Positions 41,533-50,747 of a stretch of 64,000 nt of DNA are shown here, one piece after another (position 1 is the first letter of the stretch; the number at the start of each line of letters is the position of its first letter). Origin of the DNA: Shewanella sp. UCD-KL21 (GTDB lineage: Bacteria > Pseudomonadota > Gammaproteobacteria > Enterobacterales > Shewanellaceae). The stretch is taken from the NCBI RefSeq assembly GCF_001957135.1, contig NZ_MPHK01000005.1, forward strand, positions 383 through 64,382. Reading direction: 5' to 3'. The position numbers and the translations under genes were made by a program. The notes below the pieces were generated by a model, which saw only the letters and a program-made list of their open reading frames with translations, was not told where the DNA came from and made no database searches.

Positions 41533-41891
41533 ATTGGCTGATCATGGCGTTAATAATAAAAATGATTTGGCTGCTATAATTAAATGATGCTGAGTCAGTG
41601 TCACCGTTATTTTTGCAAGGTTGCTGCAGATAATTTAGCAAAATAAGATTATTAAGCCTAAGCTCACTTTTTTAAAACTGCGACAGCATTATTTTATTCA
41701 ACAAGTGATATTATGACGAGCTCAATATAAGGCGAGACTATTAGTATAAAGTAAACGCGTTTAGCATAAACTGAACATGTGATTTTAATATTATTTTTCT
41801 AAACTATTTTTCTAATAATAAAAATGTACTCGCAATAAAATAACAATAACGAATTCCCCTTGAGTGCTGTGTTTAAGCAGGATGCTGATAA
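41533..41891. other. AT-rich intergenic region upstream of csrD
   Basis: No gene supported. It contains a short direct repeat TATTTTTCTA (near 41788 and 41801) and must hold the csrD promoter, which I cannot place. Confidence 0.45.
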
Positions 41892-43814
41892 ATGAAATTA
41901 ACGAAAATGCTAACCAAAAAGCTGATCAGTTTTTGGCTGTTATCGCTCACGGCTGTGGGCTTTATTTTTTTGGTGGGTGCTATGGTCAGTTTCACACAAT
42001 TGACCTATAAATTTCAGCAGCAAAAAGTCGATAAGTTAGGGTTGATGTTAGTTGAGCACTATCAATCTATTAGCCAATTTAATAGCCAATCTAATAGCCA
42101 ATCCAATAGCCAGTGGGATTTACATGCATGGCTACCGCCTATGCTAATGGCTTATAACGCCAATTCATTTAAGTTGACCCGTGGTGATGATATTTTATTT
42201 GAGTATTACTCCCCTACGGCAGATCAATATCCAACTCTCTATAAGCATACGCTTGATAAGCCGTCTAATTTAGCGATGGAGCTAAATTTACCCCAGCCGT
42301 ATCTAGTACAACAATTAGGTTGGTATGAATATATCAGCTTGTTTATTGCTTTAAGCGCCATTGGACTGTTTGTCCGTTTTGGATTGCGCTGGTTTACTGA
42401 AGAGTTAGACGGCATTGAACATATCGCTCAGCGTAGTCATTTGATTTTGGATGGCGAGCATCAACAAGCATTGCAATATGCGGCTAAGGCCAGACCACGA
42501 CTGATTAACCGCGCCATGACCAAGTTACTTGTGCAACTGCAAGATGCACAAAAAGAGCGGGGCCGTTTTGATCAGTTTATTCGCTCGAATACCTTTTTGG
42601 ATCCCAGCACTCGCATTGGTAACCGCATCTTTTTTGAAAACCGTTTGGAGGCGTTAACCCACCAAGAAGCCATGATTGCCCATGGGGTAGTGGTGCTGAT
42701 GAACTTTGACGACTTAGATTTATTACAGCAACAACACGGTGTTGAAGAAGTGAATGAGCAGCTTAATGACTTAGTGCAAGCCGTACAAAGGTTACTGGTG
42801 AGTTTTGAAGAGTCCATTTTTGCCCGCTACAGTTTTAATCAATTTGTGGTGGTCGCGCCGCAATTATCCCTTGCTGAAGCAGACAGTTTAGCCGGCAAAC
42901 TGCTTAAAATTGGTATTAGCCAATTACAAAATCAGTCTGACTCGCAAGATAACTATATTCATTTAGGGGCCGCTTTTTACAAGGCTGGCGATCAGCAGCA
43001 GCAGATCGTTGAAGAAGTTGAAATGGCCTTAAAAGCTGCACAACTGCAACGAAATAATAATTGGTTTATGTATGACAAAGGCGCTGTAGATAAAGAGATT
43101 GCCAAAGGCTCAGTGCGTTGGCGCAGTTTTTTAGAAAGCACCTTAGTTAACCGCCGCTTTGTGGCTATCACCGAAAATGTGATTGATAGTGATGGCGCAG
43201 CTTGCCACCAAGAGGCCTTCAGCCGCGCTATTGATAATCAAGGTAATGAGGTTAGGGCGACGTTATTTATCCCTATGGCCAACAAGTGTGGCTTGATGCC
43301 GCAAATTGAGCGGCAATTAATTGAAACTGTGCTATTTGAATTAATGGCCAATAACCAACAGCATTTTAGTGTGAATTTAAGTCTCGATTCGTTAACCAGT
43401 CGCGCTTTTACGCGCTGGCTACAAACCACCTTACTTGAGCATCGCCCCTTAGCATCAAGGCTTACTTTTGAAGTGGCTGAAGATATTGTGGTCAAACATC
43501 AACAAGACTTGGTCGCCACGCTCGAAATGCTTCGCAAAATAGGAGCAAGGTTGTGTGTTGACCATGTGGGCTTGCAAGTTGTGGGCACTCACTACATTCA
43601 AGAGTGCCATTTTGACTTAGTGAAATTGCATCGCTCTATTATTCATCAAATCCATCTTAAATCTGAAAACCAATTGTTTATTCGTAGCTTAATTGGTGGC
43701 TTATATCGCGCTGAAGTGCAGGTATTTGCTGAAGGTGTCAGTAGTTTTGAAGAGTGGCAAACGTTAAAAATTCTCGGTGTTAGTGCCGCCCAAGGTGACT
43801 TTTTTAACCACTAG
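41892..43814 (+). CDS. csrD: CsrD (MshH), degenerate GGDEF/EAL regulator of Csr small RNA decay
   Basis: In E. coli CsrD targets the CsrB/CsrC RNAs for RNase E decay and does not make or degrade c-di-GMP; in Vibrio the same protein is MshH at the head of the MSHA locus. The 640-residue protein has two membrane segments (about 15-35 and 150-165) around a periplasmic loop, a HAMP-like linker, a degenerate GGDEF domain (YSFNQF at 313-318) and a degenerate EAL domain (CHQEAF at 438-443; VDHVGLQVV instead of DDFGTGYSS). Catalysis is therefore not expected. The periplasmic loop has an Asn-Ser-Gln repeat encoded by 12-bp tandem units. Its 458-bp distance from mshI suggests separate promoters. Confidence 0.93.
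   Translation: MKLTKMLTKKLISFWLLSLTAVGFIFLVGAMVSFTQLTYKFQQQKVDKLGLMLVEHYQSISQFNSQSNSQSNSQWDLHAWLPPMLMAYNANSFKLTRGDDILFEYYSPTADQYPTLYKHTLDKPSNLAMELNLPQPYLVQQLGWYEYISLFIALSAIGLFVRFGLRWFTEELDGIEHIAQRSHLILDGEHQQALQYAAKARPRLINRAMTKLLVQLQDAQKERGRFDQFIRSNTFLDPSTRIGNRIFFENRLEALTHQEAMIAHGVVVLMNFDDLDLLQQQHGVEEVNEQLNDLVQAVQRLLVSFEESIFARYSFNQFVVVAPQLSLAEADSLAGKLLKIGISQLQNQSDSQDNYIHLGAAFYKAGDQQQQIVEEVEMALKAAQLQRNNNWFMYDKGAVDKEIAKGSVRWRSFLESTLVNRRFVAITENVIDSDGAACHQEAFSRAIDNQGNEVRATLFIPMANKCGLMPQIERQLIETVLFELMANNQQHFSVNLSLDSLTSRAFTRWLQTTLLEHRPLASRLTFEVAEDIVVKHQQDLVATLEMLRKIGARLCVDHVGLQVVGTHYIQECHFDLVKLHRSIIHQIHLKSENQLFIRSLIGGLYRAEVQVFAEGVSSFEEWQTLKILGVSAAQGDFFNH
42067..42114. repeat. 12-bp in-frame tandem repeat in csrD
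   Basis: Four 12-bp units (CTATTAGCCAAT, TTAATAGCCAAT, CTAATAGCCAAT, CCAATAGCCAGT) encode a repeated (F/S)NSQ motif in the periplasmic loop. Copy-number change would keep the frame. Confidence 0.85.
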
Positions 43815-44272
43815 TATTGAAGCTGCTTGGGCTAGCTTAAAAGCGTTTTACTATAAATTGGTACGATAATTGTATCTTGTTGTATCAGTAATAGCTCATA
43901 GTGAGTCGTTATCGGCAGCCGTTATGGGAACAATGATAGATTGTGGCTGTTTATTCAGCTGATTTTGCCACATTTTACTGTGATAGCATGTTTGATGAGC
44001 GAGTGTGAAACTTGTGTATCTTCGTTTAACAACCTATCTTATGTATAATGGAAAATTAGCCAAATATTCCCCTATAAAATTAAGGGATTAGAGGTTAAAA
44101 TGACACTCGTTATTTTTTTTGACGCTTTTTTAGTCTTAGTTGGCGAAAATCGTTATGACATCTCGGTAAGTAGGCTATTTTGATGTTGTCTAACTGGTTT
44201 GATTTTGGCTGCGTAGAGTTACTTTCTTTCTATGTCATTACATTCGCGAGTCATTGAAGCACAGGGTTTTGA
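43815..44272. other. Intergenic region between csrD and the msh operon
   Basis: No gene supported. A perfect TATAAT at 44044-44049 is the best candidate -10 for the mshI-F operon, with only a weak TTCGTT 17 bp upstream. Confidence 0.45.
44021..44049 (+). promoter_or_regulatory. Candidate promoter of the first msh operon
   Basis: TTCGTT (44021-44026), 17-bp spacer, TATAAT (44044-44049). The -10 is perfect and the -35 is poor. Confidence 0.3.
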
Positions 44273-45202
44273 ATGAAAAATGGTTTTTTGAACACATTAG
44301 CTTTTTGGCGCAAGCCTCAGCCTACTGCAGAGTTAGGCTTATACCTTGGCGCGGATACGATTTCAGTTTTTCAGACTAATATAGTCAGCAATGATGAGCA
44401 ACAAACTGATTCAACAACAAAACCCTTTGCAAACTTGGCTATACACGGCGTTACTCATCAAATCGCTTTAAATGGCGATAATTACTCAAAAGCCTTTGAA
44501 ATGCTACAGCAAGAATTTGGCGCTGCTAAGCTTCAAATAGTCTTGAGTGAAGCCTTTTACCAATTAGTCACTGCTGATAAACCAAACGTAGAAGCCCAAG
44601 AGCTATCTCAAGCACTCTTGTGGTCGGTTAAAGACTTAGTTTCAGAGCCTGTAAGTAACATTCAATTAGATTACTTTGAGTCTTCATTAAACACATCCGG
44701 AAAAATTAATGTGGTAGTGGCTAATAAAGCGCAACTATCGCAATTAGCCCAAGCTTGTGAGCATCATGGTTTTGTCATTAGCGGCATCAGCATTGAAGAA
44801 ATTGCCATGACCCATTTATTTGACGATGAGTCAGCCCACATGATTGTTAGTCATGTATCAGGGCAAGAGTTGCTATTAACCGTGGTTAAGCAAGGCGAGT
44901 TATTAATGCAGCGCCGAGTGCGCGGCTTTAGTCAAATCGATAGCGCCAGTGCCCAAGACTTACAATATGGATTAGCCGATAATTTGAGTTTAGAAATTCA
45001 ACGCTCAATGGATTACTTCGAGAGCCAATTACGCCAAGCCCCAGTTCAGTCGATTAATTTACTTATCGGTGGTGAATCCCAAGCCTTGGTGCCTTTGGTC
45101 GCACAAAACTTTAATCAAACGGTCAGCGTGATCTCACACGACTCTGTAAATGGTCATTTTGCCACCATGGCATATGCGCAACTCGCTGGAGGTGTTAAGT
45201 GA
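44273..45202 (+). CDS. mshI: MshI, PilM-like MSHA biogenesis protein
   Basis: The 309-residue cytoplasmic protein has the actin-like PilM/GspL-type layout: LGLYLGADTISVFQ near the N-terminus (phosphate-binding-like turn), and LLIGGESQALVPLVAQNF near the C-terminus. It has no signal peptide or membrane segment. In the MSHA system it is expected to bind the N-terminus of the PilN-like protein encoded next, linking the motor to the inner-membrane complex. It overlaps the next gene by 4 nt (TGA inside GTGA) and starts the rightward operon. Confidence 0.9.
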   Translation: MKNGFLNTLAFWRKPQPTAELGLYLGADTISVFQTNIVSNDEQQTDSTTKPFANLAIHGVTHQIALNGDNYSKAFEMLQQEFGAAKLQIVLSEAFYQLVTADKPNVEAQELSQALLWSVKDLVSEPVSNIQLDYFESSLNTSGKINVVVANKAQLSQLAQACEHHGFVISGISIEEIAMTHLFDDESAHMIVSHVSGQELLLTVVKQGELLMQRRVRGFSQIDSASAQDLQYGLADNLSLEIQRSMDYFESQLRQAPVQSINLLIGGESQALVPLVAQNFNQTVSVISHDSVNGHFATMAYAQLAGGVK

Positions 45203-45801
45203 TCAAAACCACGGTTAACCTGTTTAGCGCCGACTTATTGCCCGCCAAGTTAAGATTGTCTTTTGAGCGCATGATGTTGGCGGTTGCCGCCGTAGTTGTG
45301 CTCAGTCTTATCGCCTGGGGTGTTGGCTTTTGGTTGGAGTCGACTCTTGCCAGTCAGCACGCGGCTTTATCAAAGCAAAAGCTGCAATTAGACAATCAAA
45401 AAGCAGCGTTAGAGTTGCAATTATCCACCCGTCAACCGGATGCGGATTTAGTTGCTAAAGTCGAGCTTGAGCAGCAACGTCTAGAGTTAAAGCAATTATT
45501 ATCAGATGAAATAAAACAACGAGATAACATGATAAGTCATGGCTACGCAGGCCTGCTCACCGATCTTGCCGCTGTATCTGATAATTCTGTATGGCTAAAT
45601 CGGATTGTGATAAATGAACAATATTTTGAATTTGAAGGTTTTGGCTCTCACCCCCAAAGCATTCCACTTTGGGTGGAGCGATTAAAGCATACCGAAACTC
45701 TTAAAGGTTACGCTTTTTCTACCATGACCATGGATAGAGGCGAAAACCAGCCTTTGGCGTTTAAGTTGGCGAGCACTGTTGAACAGGGGGCGAAGCAATG
45801 A
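45199..45801 (+). CDS. MshI2, PilN-like MSHA inner-membrane protein
   Basis: The 200-residue protein begins with a short cytoplasmic segment containing NLFSADLLPAK (a variant of the INLLP-type motif by which PilN binds PilM), one membrane segment (about 25-47), a coiled coil (about 55-105, rich in Leu, Gln and Lys) and a small periplasmic domain. This is the PilN architecture. The start is GTG with GGAGG upstream and overlaps mshI. It overlaps mshJ by 4 nt. Naming varies between genomes: it may be annotated as a second mshI or as pilN. Confidence 0.85.
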   Translation: MIKTTVNLFSADLLPAKLRLSFERMMLAVAAVVVLSLIAWGVGFWLESTLASQHAALSKQKLQLDNQKAALELQLSTRQPDADLVAKVELEQQRLELKQLLSDEIKQRDNMISHGYAGLLTDLAAVSDNSVWLNRIVINEQYFEFEGFGSHPQSIPLWVERLKHTETLKGYAFSTMTMDRGENQPLAFKLASTVEQGAKQ

Positions 45802-46448
45802 AGCAATCATGGCAAAAACTCGCCATTCAGTTTAATGAGCTCAGTCAGCGCGAAAGAGTATTGATTGCCCTTGCCAGCATAATTGTTGTTGCAATGCTGC
45901 TTTATATACCGGTTGAAACTATCTGGAAAGAAAGATTAAAGCTGTCACATCAAGTAACGCAAATTGAATCTGAAAATGAGGTTTCTGAGCAACAAATTGC
46001 GCTTTATCAGCAGCGATTAGCCATGGATCCTAATAGTGATTATCGCAATAGGTTGACCTTGATTGAGCAGCAAAATCAGCAGATGGATGCCAATTTAGAA
46101 AGCCAGATGATCTCCATGGTGCCAGCCAATTATATGCCGACAGTATTAACCACTTTGCTGGGTAATATTAACGATGTGAAGCTAGTGTCATTTTCCTCTA
46201 TCGCGCCGCAGCCACTTATTGAAGTGGGCGAAGAAGACAAAATGAACCTGTATAGCCATGGTATTCGCTTAACCCTAGAAGGGCGCTATTTCGCGATTTT
46301 AAAATTTATTCAGTCCATTGAAGCTATGCCAGACAAATTATATTGGAAGCGTCTTGATTATCATGTTGAGCAACACCCCAATGCCACAGTAGAAATAGAG
46401 CTTTATACCTTAAGTATTAATAAGGAGTTTATTAGTGTTGCACAATAA
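45798..46448 (+). CDS. mshJ: MshJ, PilO-like MSHA biogenesis protein
   Basis: The 216-residue protein has an N-terminal cytoplasmic helix with LSQRERVLIALASIIV, one membrane segment (about 20-40), a coiled coil (about 45-110) and a ferredoxin-like periplasmic domain, the PilO/GspM layout. It probably pairs with the PilN-like protein to connect the motor to the secretin. It overlaps the previous gene by 4 nt and mshK by 14 nt. Confidence 0.88.
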   Translation: MKQSWQKLAIQFNELSQRERVLIALASIIVVAMLLYIPVETIWKERLKLSHQVTQIESENEVSEQQIALYQQRLAMDPNSDYRNRLTLIEQQNQQMDANLESQMISMVPANYMPTVLTTLLGNINDVKLVSFSSIAPQPLIEVGEEDKMNLYSHGIRLTLEGRYFAILKFIQSIEAMPDKLYWKRLDYHVEQHPNATVEIELYTLSINKEFISVAQ

Positions 46449-46764
46449 GCAGATACTCATAATCACCTGTGCTATCAGCCTAAGCTTTTTGCTATTCAGT
46501 AGCTTAAGTTTTGCAAAAGCATTGAGAGATCCGACACTACCAGGTAAAGGCTACGCAGTGTCATCGACTCAAGTTAATCGTCCGGGCTCATTAGTACTTA
46601 ATAGCATAATGCACAGTAATAAACCCCACGCGGTGATTAACAACAAAATATTATTTGTTGGCGATCGCGTCGAAGGGGTACGAATTGAATATATTGGAAA
46701 GCAATACGTTAATTTAGCTGATGGCAGAAAATTAACGCTATTTCAATCGATAACAGAGCGATAG
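46435..46764 (+). CDS. mshK: MshK, MSHA biogenesis protein (PilP-like role)
   Basis: The 109-residue protein has a signal peptide (about 1-27, ending SLSFAKA) and a small periplasmic domain beginning LRDPTLPGKGY and containing AVINNKILFVGDRVEGVRIEYIG, which resembles the C-terminal HR/GspC-type domain. By position it corresponds to PilP and should contact the secretin MshL. The start is GTG, with AAGGAG 7 nt upstream, inside the mshJ 3' end. Confidence 0.88.
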   Translation: MLHNKQILIITCAISLSFLLFSSLSFAKALRDPTLPGKGYAVSSTQVNRPGSLVLNSIMHSNKPHAVINNKILFVGDRVEGVRIEYIGKQYVNLADGRKLTLFQSITER

Positions 46765-46777
46765 GAAATCAATAACA

Positions 46778-48466
46778 ATGAATGTAATTAAGTATGTAAC
46801 CCCTCTGCTATCCCTGTGTTTGTTGGGCTGTCAAACGACAGACAGACCCGATCCAACCACCTCTAAAAGTGAGCTGAGTCAATCTCTTGAGCAAGCACAA
46901 GCGGCGCAAAATATTGTCCCGCCGCCAGCGCAAATGCCTGAAGATGTGCAGCGTGAATTAAATGGTTCAAGTTCCCTTGGCAGAACCAGTGCAGCTTTAC
47001 CGACTGAGCGCCGCTTTGATGTGTCGGCTAACGATGTTGATGCTAAAGTGTTTTTCCCAAGTTTAGTTCAAGGCACTCCTTTAAGTGTGGCGGTGCATCC
47101 TGATGTGACCGGCTCTATTTCTGTATCGCTCAATGGCGTGACGCTTTCTGAAGTGATTAAAGTGATTGAAGACATTTATGGTTATGAAGTTAGCCAAGAT
47201 GGTCGTATTTTACGGATTTTCCCTGCGGGCATGCGCACCGAAACCTATCCGCTAAATTATATTTATATGGAACGTGAAGGCTTATCACTAACCTCTGTCA
47301 GCTCTGGGCGCATTTCAGACAGTAATGATAATTCAAACTCGAACTCAAACAGCAATAACTCAAACAGCAATAACTCAAATAGCAGCAATAGCTCAAATAA
47401 CAACAGCAGTAACAACAGTAGTAATGATGGTAGTGATAATACCAACGGCACCTTTATTCGCTCGACCACTAAGTCAAATTTTTGGGGTGAGCTAGAAAAA
47501 ACCTTAGTGTCCATTATTGGCGATACCGGTGGTGGACGCCAAGTGGTGATTACGCCTCAAGCAGGCTTAGTAACGGTGCGCGCTTTTCCAAACGAGTTAC
47601 GCCAAGTCAGTACCTTTTTAAATATTGCTGAAACCCACTTACAGCGTCAGGTGATCCTAGAAGCTAAAATTTTAGAAGTGACCTTATCTGATGGTTATCA
47701 ACAAGGTATTCAATGGGATAACGTTTTAGGTCATGCAGGTAGCACAGACATTAGTTTTGGTACTTCACCGGGTAATGGCTTAAGCGATCAAATTACGAAT
47801 GTAATAGGCGGAGTGACCTCTGTCAGCTTAACCGGTACCGACTTTAGTACCATGATAAGCCTGCTGGATACCCAAGGGGATGTAGATGTGCTTTCAAGCC
47901 CAAGGGTGACCGCATCTAACAATCAAAAAGCCGTGATCAAAGTGGGTAATGATGAGTACTTTGTTACTGACGTATCATCAACCACGGTCGCAGGTACAAC
48001 GCCAGTGACGACCCCGCAAGTTGAACTGACGCCATTCTTTTCTGGTATTGCTTTAGACGTGACCCCGCAAATTGATGGTGAAGGCAATGTGTTGTTGCAT
48101 GTTCATCCATCAGTGATTGATGTGTCTGAGCAAATCAAAGAAATTAAAGTCAGTGGCTCATCATTAGAGCTGCCATTAGCGCAAAGTGAAATCCGTGAAT
48201 CTGACACTGTGATAAAAGCTTCATCAGGTGATGTGGTAGTGATCGGTGGCTTAATGAAGAGCGAGAATATTGAAATCGTGTCTAGAGTGCCGCTACTGGG
48301 TGATATTCCTTTCTTAGGGGAGGCATTTACCAACCGCAGTAAATCAACCAAAAAAACAGAGCTTATCATTATGCTTAAGCCAACGGTTGTCGGTGCTGAC
48401 ACTTGGACCAACGAGCTAAAGCGTTCAAAAGACTTGCTAGACCGTTGGTACCCAGAGCAAGAATAG
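46778..48466 (+). CDS. mshL: MshL, MSHA outer-membrane secretin
   Basis: MshL forms the outer-membrane channel for the MSHA pilus. The 562-residue protein has a lipoprotein signal (LSLCLLGC, lipid-modified Cys at about 18), an N-terminal STN-type domain (about 85-155), an Asn/Ser tract (about 185-222), an N1-type domain (VSTFLNIAETHLQRQVILEAKILEV) and the C-terminal secretin domain ending VPLLGDIPFLGEAFTNRSKSTKKTELIIML. The Asn/Ser tract is encoded by AAY/AGY codons with 15-bp repeats and lies where a flexible linker is tolerated. It follows mshK by 13 bp. Confidence 0.96.
   Translation: MNVIKYVTPLLSLCLLGCQTTDRPDPTTSKSELSQSLEQAQAAQNIVPPPAQMPEDVQRELNGSSSLGRTSAALPTERRFDVSANDVDAKVFFPSLVQGTPLSVAVHPDVTGSISVSLNGVTLSEVIKVIEDIYGYEVSQDGRILRIFPAGMRTETYPLNYIYMEREGLSLTSVSSGRISDSNDNSNSNSNSNNSNSNNSNSSNSSNNNSSNNSSNDGSDNTNGTFIRSTTKSNFWGELEKTLVSIIGDTGGGRQVVITPQAGLVTVRAFPNELRQVSTFLNIAETHLQRQVILEAKILEVTLSDGYQQGIQWDNVLGHAGSTDISFGTSPGNGLSDQITNVIGGVTSVSLTGTDFSTMISLLDTQGDVDVLSSPRVTASNNQKAVIKVGNDEYFVTDVSSTTVAGTTPVTTPQVELTPFFSGIALDVTPQIDGEGNVLLHVHPSVIDVSEQIKEIKVSGSSLELPLAQSEIRESDTVIKASSGDVVVIGGLMKSENIEIVSRVPLLGDIPFLGEAFTNRSKSTKKTELIIMLKPTVVGADTWTNELKRSKDLLDRWYPEQE
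47342..47386. repeat. 15-bp in-frame tandem repeat in mshL
   Basis: AACTCAAACAGCAAT occurs at 47342-47356 and again at 47357-47371, with a diverged third copy to 47386. It lies in a longer Asn/Ser-coding tract (about 47323-47445). Confidence 0.85.
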
Positions 48467-48489
48467 CGATGTAAGCACGAGCAAACATT

Positions 48490-49422
48490 ATGTATCAGCA
48501 GCACTTTGGCCTGAGTCAGTTACCGTTTACGCTAACACCAAATACTCAGTTTTTCTTTGGTTTGACGCCCCATGTGGAGGCGTTACAAGTGCTGCAAACA
48601 GCCATTGCCAATGGTGAAGGTTTTATTAAAGTTACTGGCGAGGTGGGCACAGGCAAAACGCTGATTTGTCGTAAGTTGATGAATGATTTACCGACTAATT
48701 ATCACTGTGCCTATGTGCCTAATCCTTATTTAACCCCTGACGAGCTTCGTTGGGCGTTAGCGGCGGAGCTCGGGGTTTTATTAACTGAAAACCTAAATCA
48801 GCAGCAACTTACCAGCTTAATTCAAAGCCGTTTACTTGAGCTCAACAGCCAAGGCTTTAAAGTGATTCTGGTGCTCGATGAAGCTCAAGCTTTACCTAAT
48901 AACAGTTTAGAAACGCTGCGACTCTTTACCAATTTAGAAACTGAAAGCGCCAAGTTAATTCAAGTCGTATTATTTGGCCAGCCAGAGCTAGATGAGCGCT
49001 TACAAGACCCAGCAATACGGCAGTTAAAACAGCGGATCACCTTTAGTTATAACCTAAGGCCGTTAGTGTGGGATGAAATTAAAGCTTACCTTAACTATCG
49101 CTTAAGTGTTGCAGGCTACCTAGGCAAAGGTTTGTTTAGTGATAAAGACATTCAATTAATCGCCCAAGCGGCAAGAGGCATACCACGGTTAGTTAATGTG
49201 ATTGCTAATAAAGCCATGTTGCTGTGTTATGCAGAAGGGCGAGCGCAAATAAGTACATCACATTGCCGCGCCGCCATTGCTGATACTGAGGACGCCACAC
49301 ATCTAGCGCCCAGCAATACCATAAATGCTTGGGTATTTTTTATCTTAATTATTAGCGCATCACTGACATGTTTATATCTTGTCGATGTTGACTGGTTAGC
49401 TGTTTTAAGTGAGTCAATATGA
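48490..49422 (+). CDS. mshM: MshM, AAA ATPase of the MSHA system (ExeA-like)
   Basis: The 310-residue protein begins MYQQHFGLSQLPFTLTPNT, the ExeA/GspA signature, and has Walker A GEVGTGKT (50-57), Walker B VILVLDEAQ, and arginine-finger-type PRLVNVIANKAMLLCYAEG in the lid. One membrane segment lies near the C-terminus (about 277-297), so the ATPase is anchored to the inner membrane with a short periplasmic tail. GspA-type proteins help assemble the secretin. It overlaps mshN by 4 nt. Confidence 0.93.
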   Translation: MYQQHFGLSQLPFTLTPNTQFFFGLTPHVEALQVLQTAIANGEGFIKVTGEVGTGKTLICRKLMNDLPTNYHCAYVPNPYLTPDELRWALAAELGVLLTENLNQQQLTSLIQSRLLELNSQGFKVILVLDEAQALPNNSLETLRLFTNLETESAKLIQVVLFGQPELDERLQDPAIRQLKQRITFSYNLRPLVWDEIKAYLNYRLSVAGYLGKGLFSDKDIQLIAQAARGIPRLVNVIANKAMLLCYAEGRAQISTSHCRAAIADTEDATHLAPSNTINAWVFFILIISASLTCLYLVDVDWLAVLSESI

Positions 49423-50747
49423 GCGTAATCAATAAAGTTTTAAAAGATTTAGATAAGCGCCAGCAAAACGCAGTAGATGAAAATAGCGCTGCCAACTCGA
49501 CTGAGGCTTTTGTTACCCCAAAAGTACAGTTCCACAGTCAGTTGCAGCCAGAATCAACATCTGCCTCAGCAGTGGGGTCGAACCGAGGCTTATTCATTGC
49601 GCTGGTGATGATCATTACCATGTTGATATTAGGCTTTATGCTCTATCAACAAGGTAAGCAATTACAAAATCTGCAGCCTTTGGCTGAGCATAATCTTCAG
49701 TCTAAGGCTGATACTAGCAATGCCAGTGCGAAGGTAACCATAGCGCAGCAAGAGAGTGAGATTAAAGCCTCGGATCAGCTTGCAGGCGCTGAGCTAAAAG
49801 AAAGTGAGCTAAATGAAGCTGATGCTAACCAGCAATCAAAGCTAGCAAATGTAGAGTTAGTTAATGTAAAGCTAGTAAATGAAGAGTTAGCTGAGCAACA
49901 AGACATAGTCGTTAGCGAGCCAGCAAGCCTCATCGCAGAAGCCAAGGCAGTAACACAACACCAAACGCTGGTTGAACCTGAAGCCGTCAACGTGGCTGAA
50001 AAAACGGCGGATGTAAAAGTGCGTTTTGCCCAAAATCGCCGTTCAAGCAGCAGCGCAGCCGTAACGGATATAAAGACGCCAGCGACTAAAACCATGGCAG
50101 CCAATACTGCAACCGTGGCCAATGTAAATCAAAAAGGTCACATGGCGGTTAAAGAAGTGACCTTAACCAATGAACAATTAGCGAAGAAAAAATTTGATGT
50201 AGCAGAAGTGGCTGAGCAGCAGCAAAAAATTGATCAAGCGATTAAAAATTATTATGAAGCTTTGGTGCTGCAGCCTTCTATGCATCAGGCAAGAAAACAA
50301 CTCGCCGCACTGTATTACTCGGTCAATAACTTAGGCAGAGCTGAACAGATTTTAGCCCAAGGGGTGAGCCTTTTTCCTGAAGAGGTTGAATTAGCCATCT
50401 TAAAGGCAAAAGTGCAAATCGCCGCGTTTAGTCCCAATAAAGCGCTCAATACCCTGAGTGAGATAGACGATAACAGCGAATGGGCCAGAGACAAGTGGAT
50501 GTTACAAAGTGATATTGCACAACAAGAAGGTCAATTTGCACTGGCAGAAGCGGCTTATCGCTCATTACTGACCATTGAACCCTCGCAAGCGCGCTGGTGG
50601 ATGGGCTTAGCCTATGCGTTAGATTCACAACAACAATATCCTCAGGCGGCAGATGCTTATCGAAAGGCAATGTCATATAGAGGTTTATCAACGGGTGCTA
50701 TGACTTATATAGAGCAGCGTTTAATTCAACTAGGAGGTAGCCAATGA
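49419..50747 (+). CDS. mshN: MshN, TPR protein of the MSHA system
   Basis: The 442-residue protein starts MSVINKVLKDLDKRQ, a segment typical of MshN and GspB-like proteins, has one membrane segment (about 57-76), a long low-complexity linker rich in Ala, Glu, Lys and Val (about 85-245), and C-terminal tetratricopeptide repeats (about 255-440; YYEALVLQPSMHQARKQLAALYY). It probably works with MshM in secretin assembly. It overlaps mshM and mshE by 4 nt each. Confidence 0.92.
   Translation: MSVINKVLKDLDKRQQNAVDENSAANSTEAFVTPKVQFHSQLQPESTSASAVGSNRGLFIALVMIITMLILGFMLYQQGKQLQNLQPLAEHNLQSKADTSNASAKVTIAQQESEIKASDQLAGAELKESELNEADANQQSKLANVELVNVKLVNEELAEQQDIVVSEPASLIAEAKAVTQHQTLVEPEAVNVAEKTADVKVRFAQNRRSSSSAAVTDIKTPATKTMAANTATVANVNQKGHMAVKEVTLTNEQLAKKKFDVAEVAEQQQKIDQAIKNYYEALVLQPSMHQARKQLAALYYSVNNLGRAEQILAQGVSLFPEEVELAILKAKVQIAAFSPNKALNTLSEIDDNSEWARDKWMLQSDIAQQEGQFALAEAAYRSLLTIEPSQARWWMGLAYALDSQQQYPQAADAYRKAMSYRGLSTGAMTYIEQRLIQLGGSQ

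Noticed and set aside
47323..47445. Frameshift or sequencing error in mshL
   Set aside because: The frame stays open through the Asn/Ser tract and the secretin domain follows in phase.
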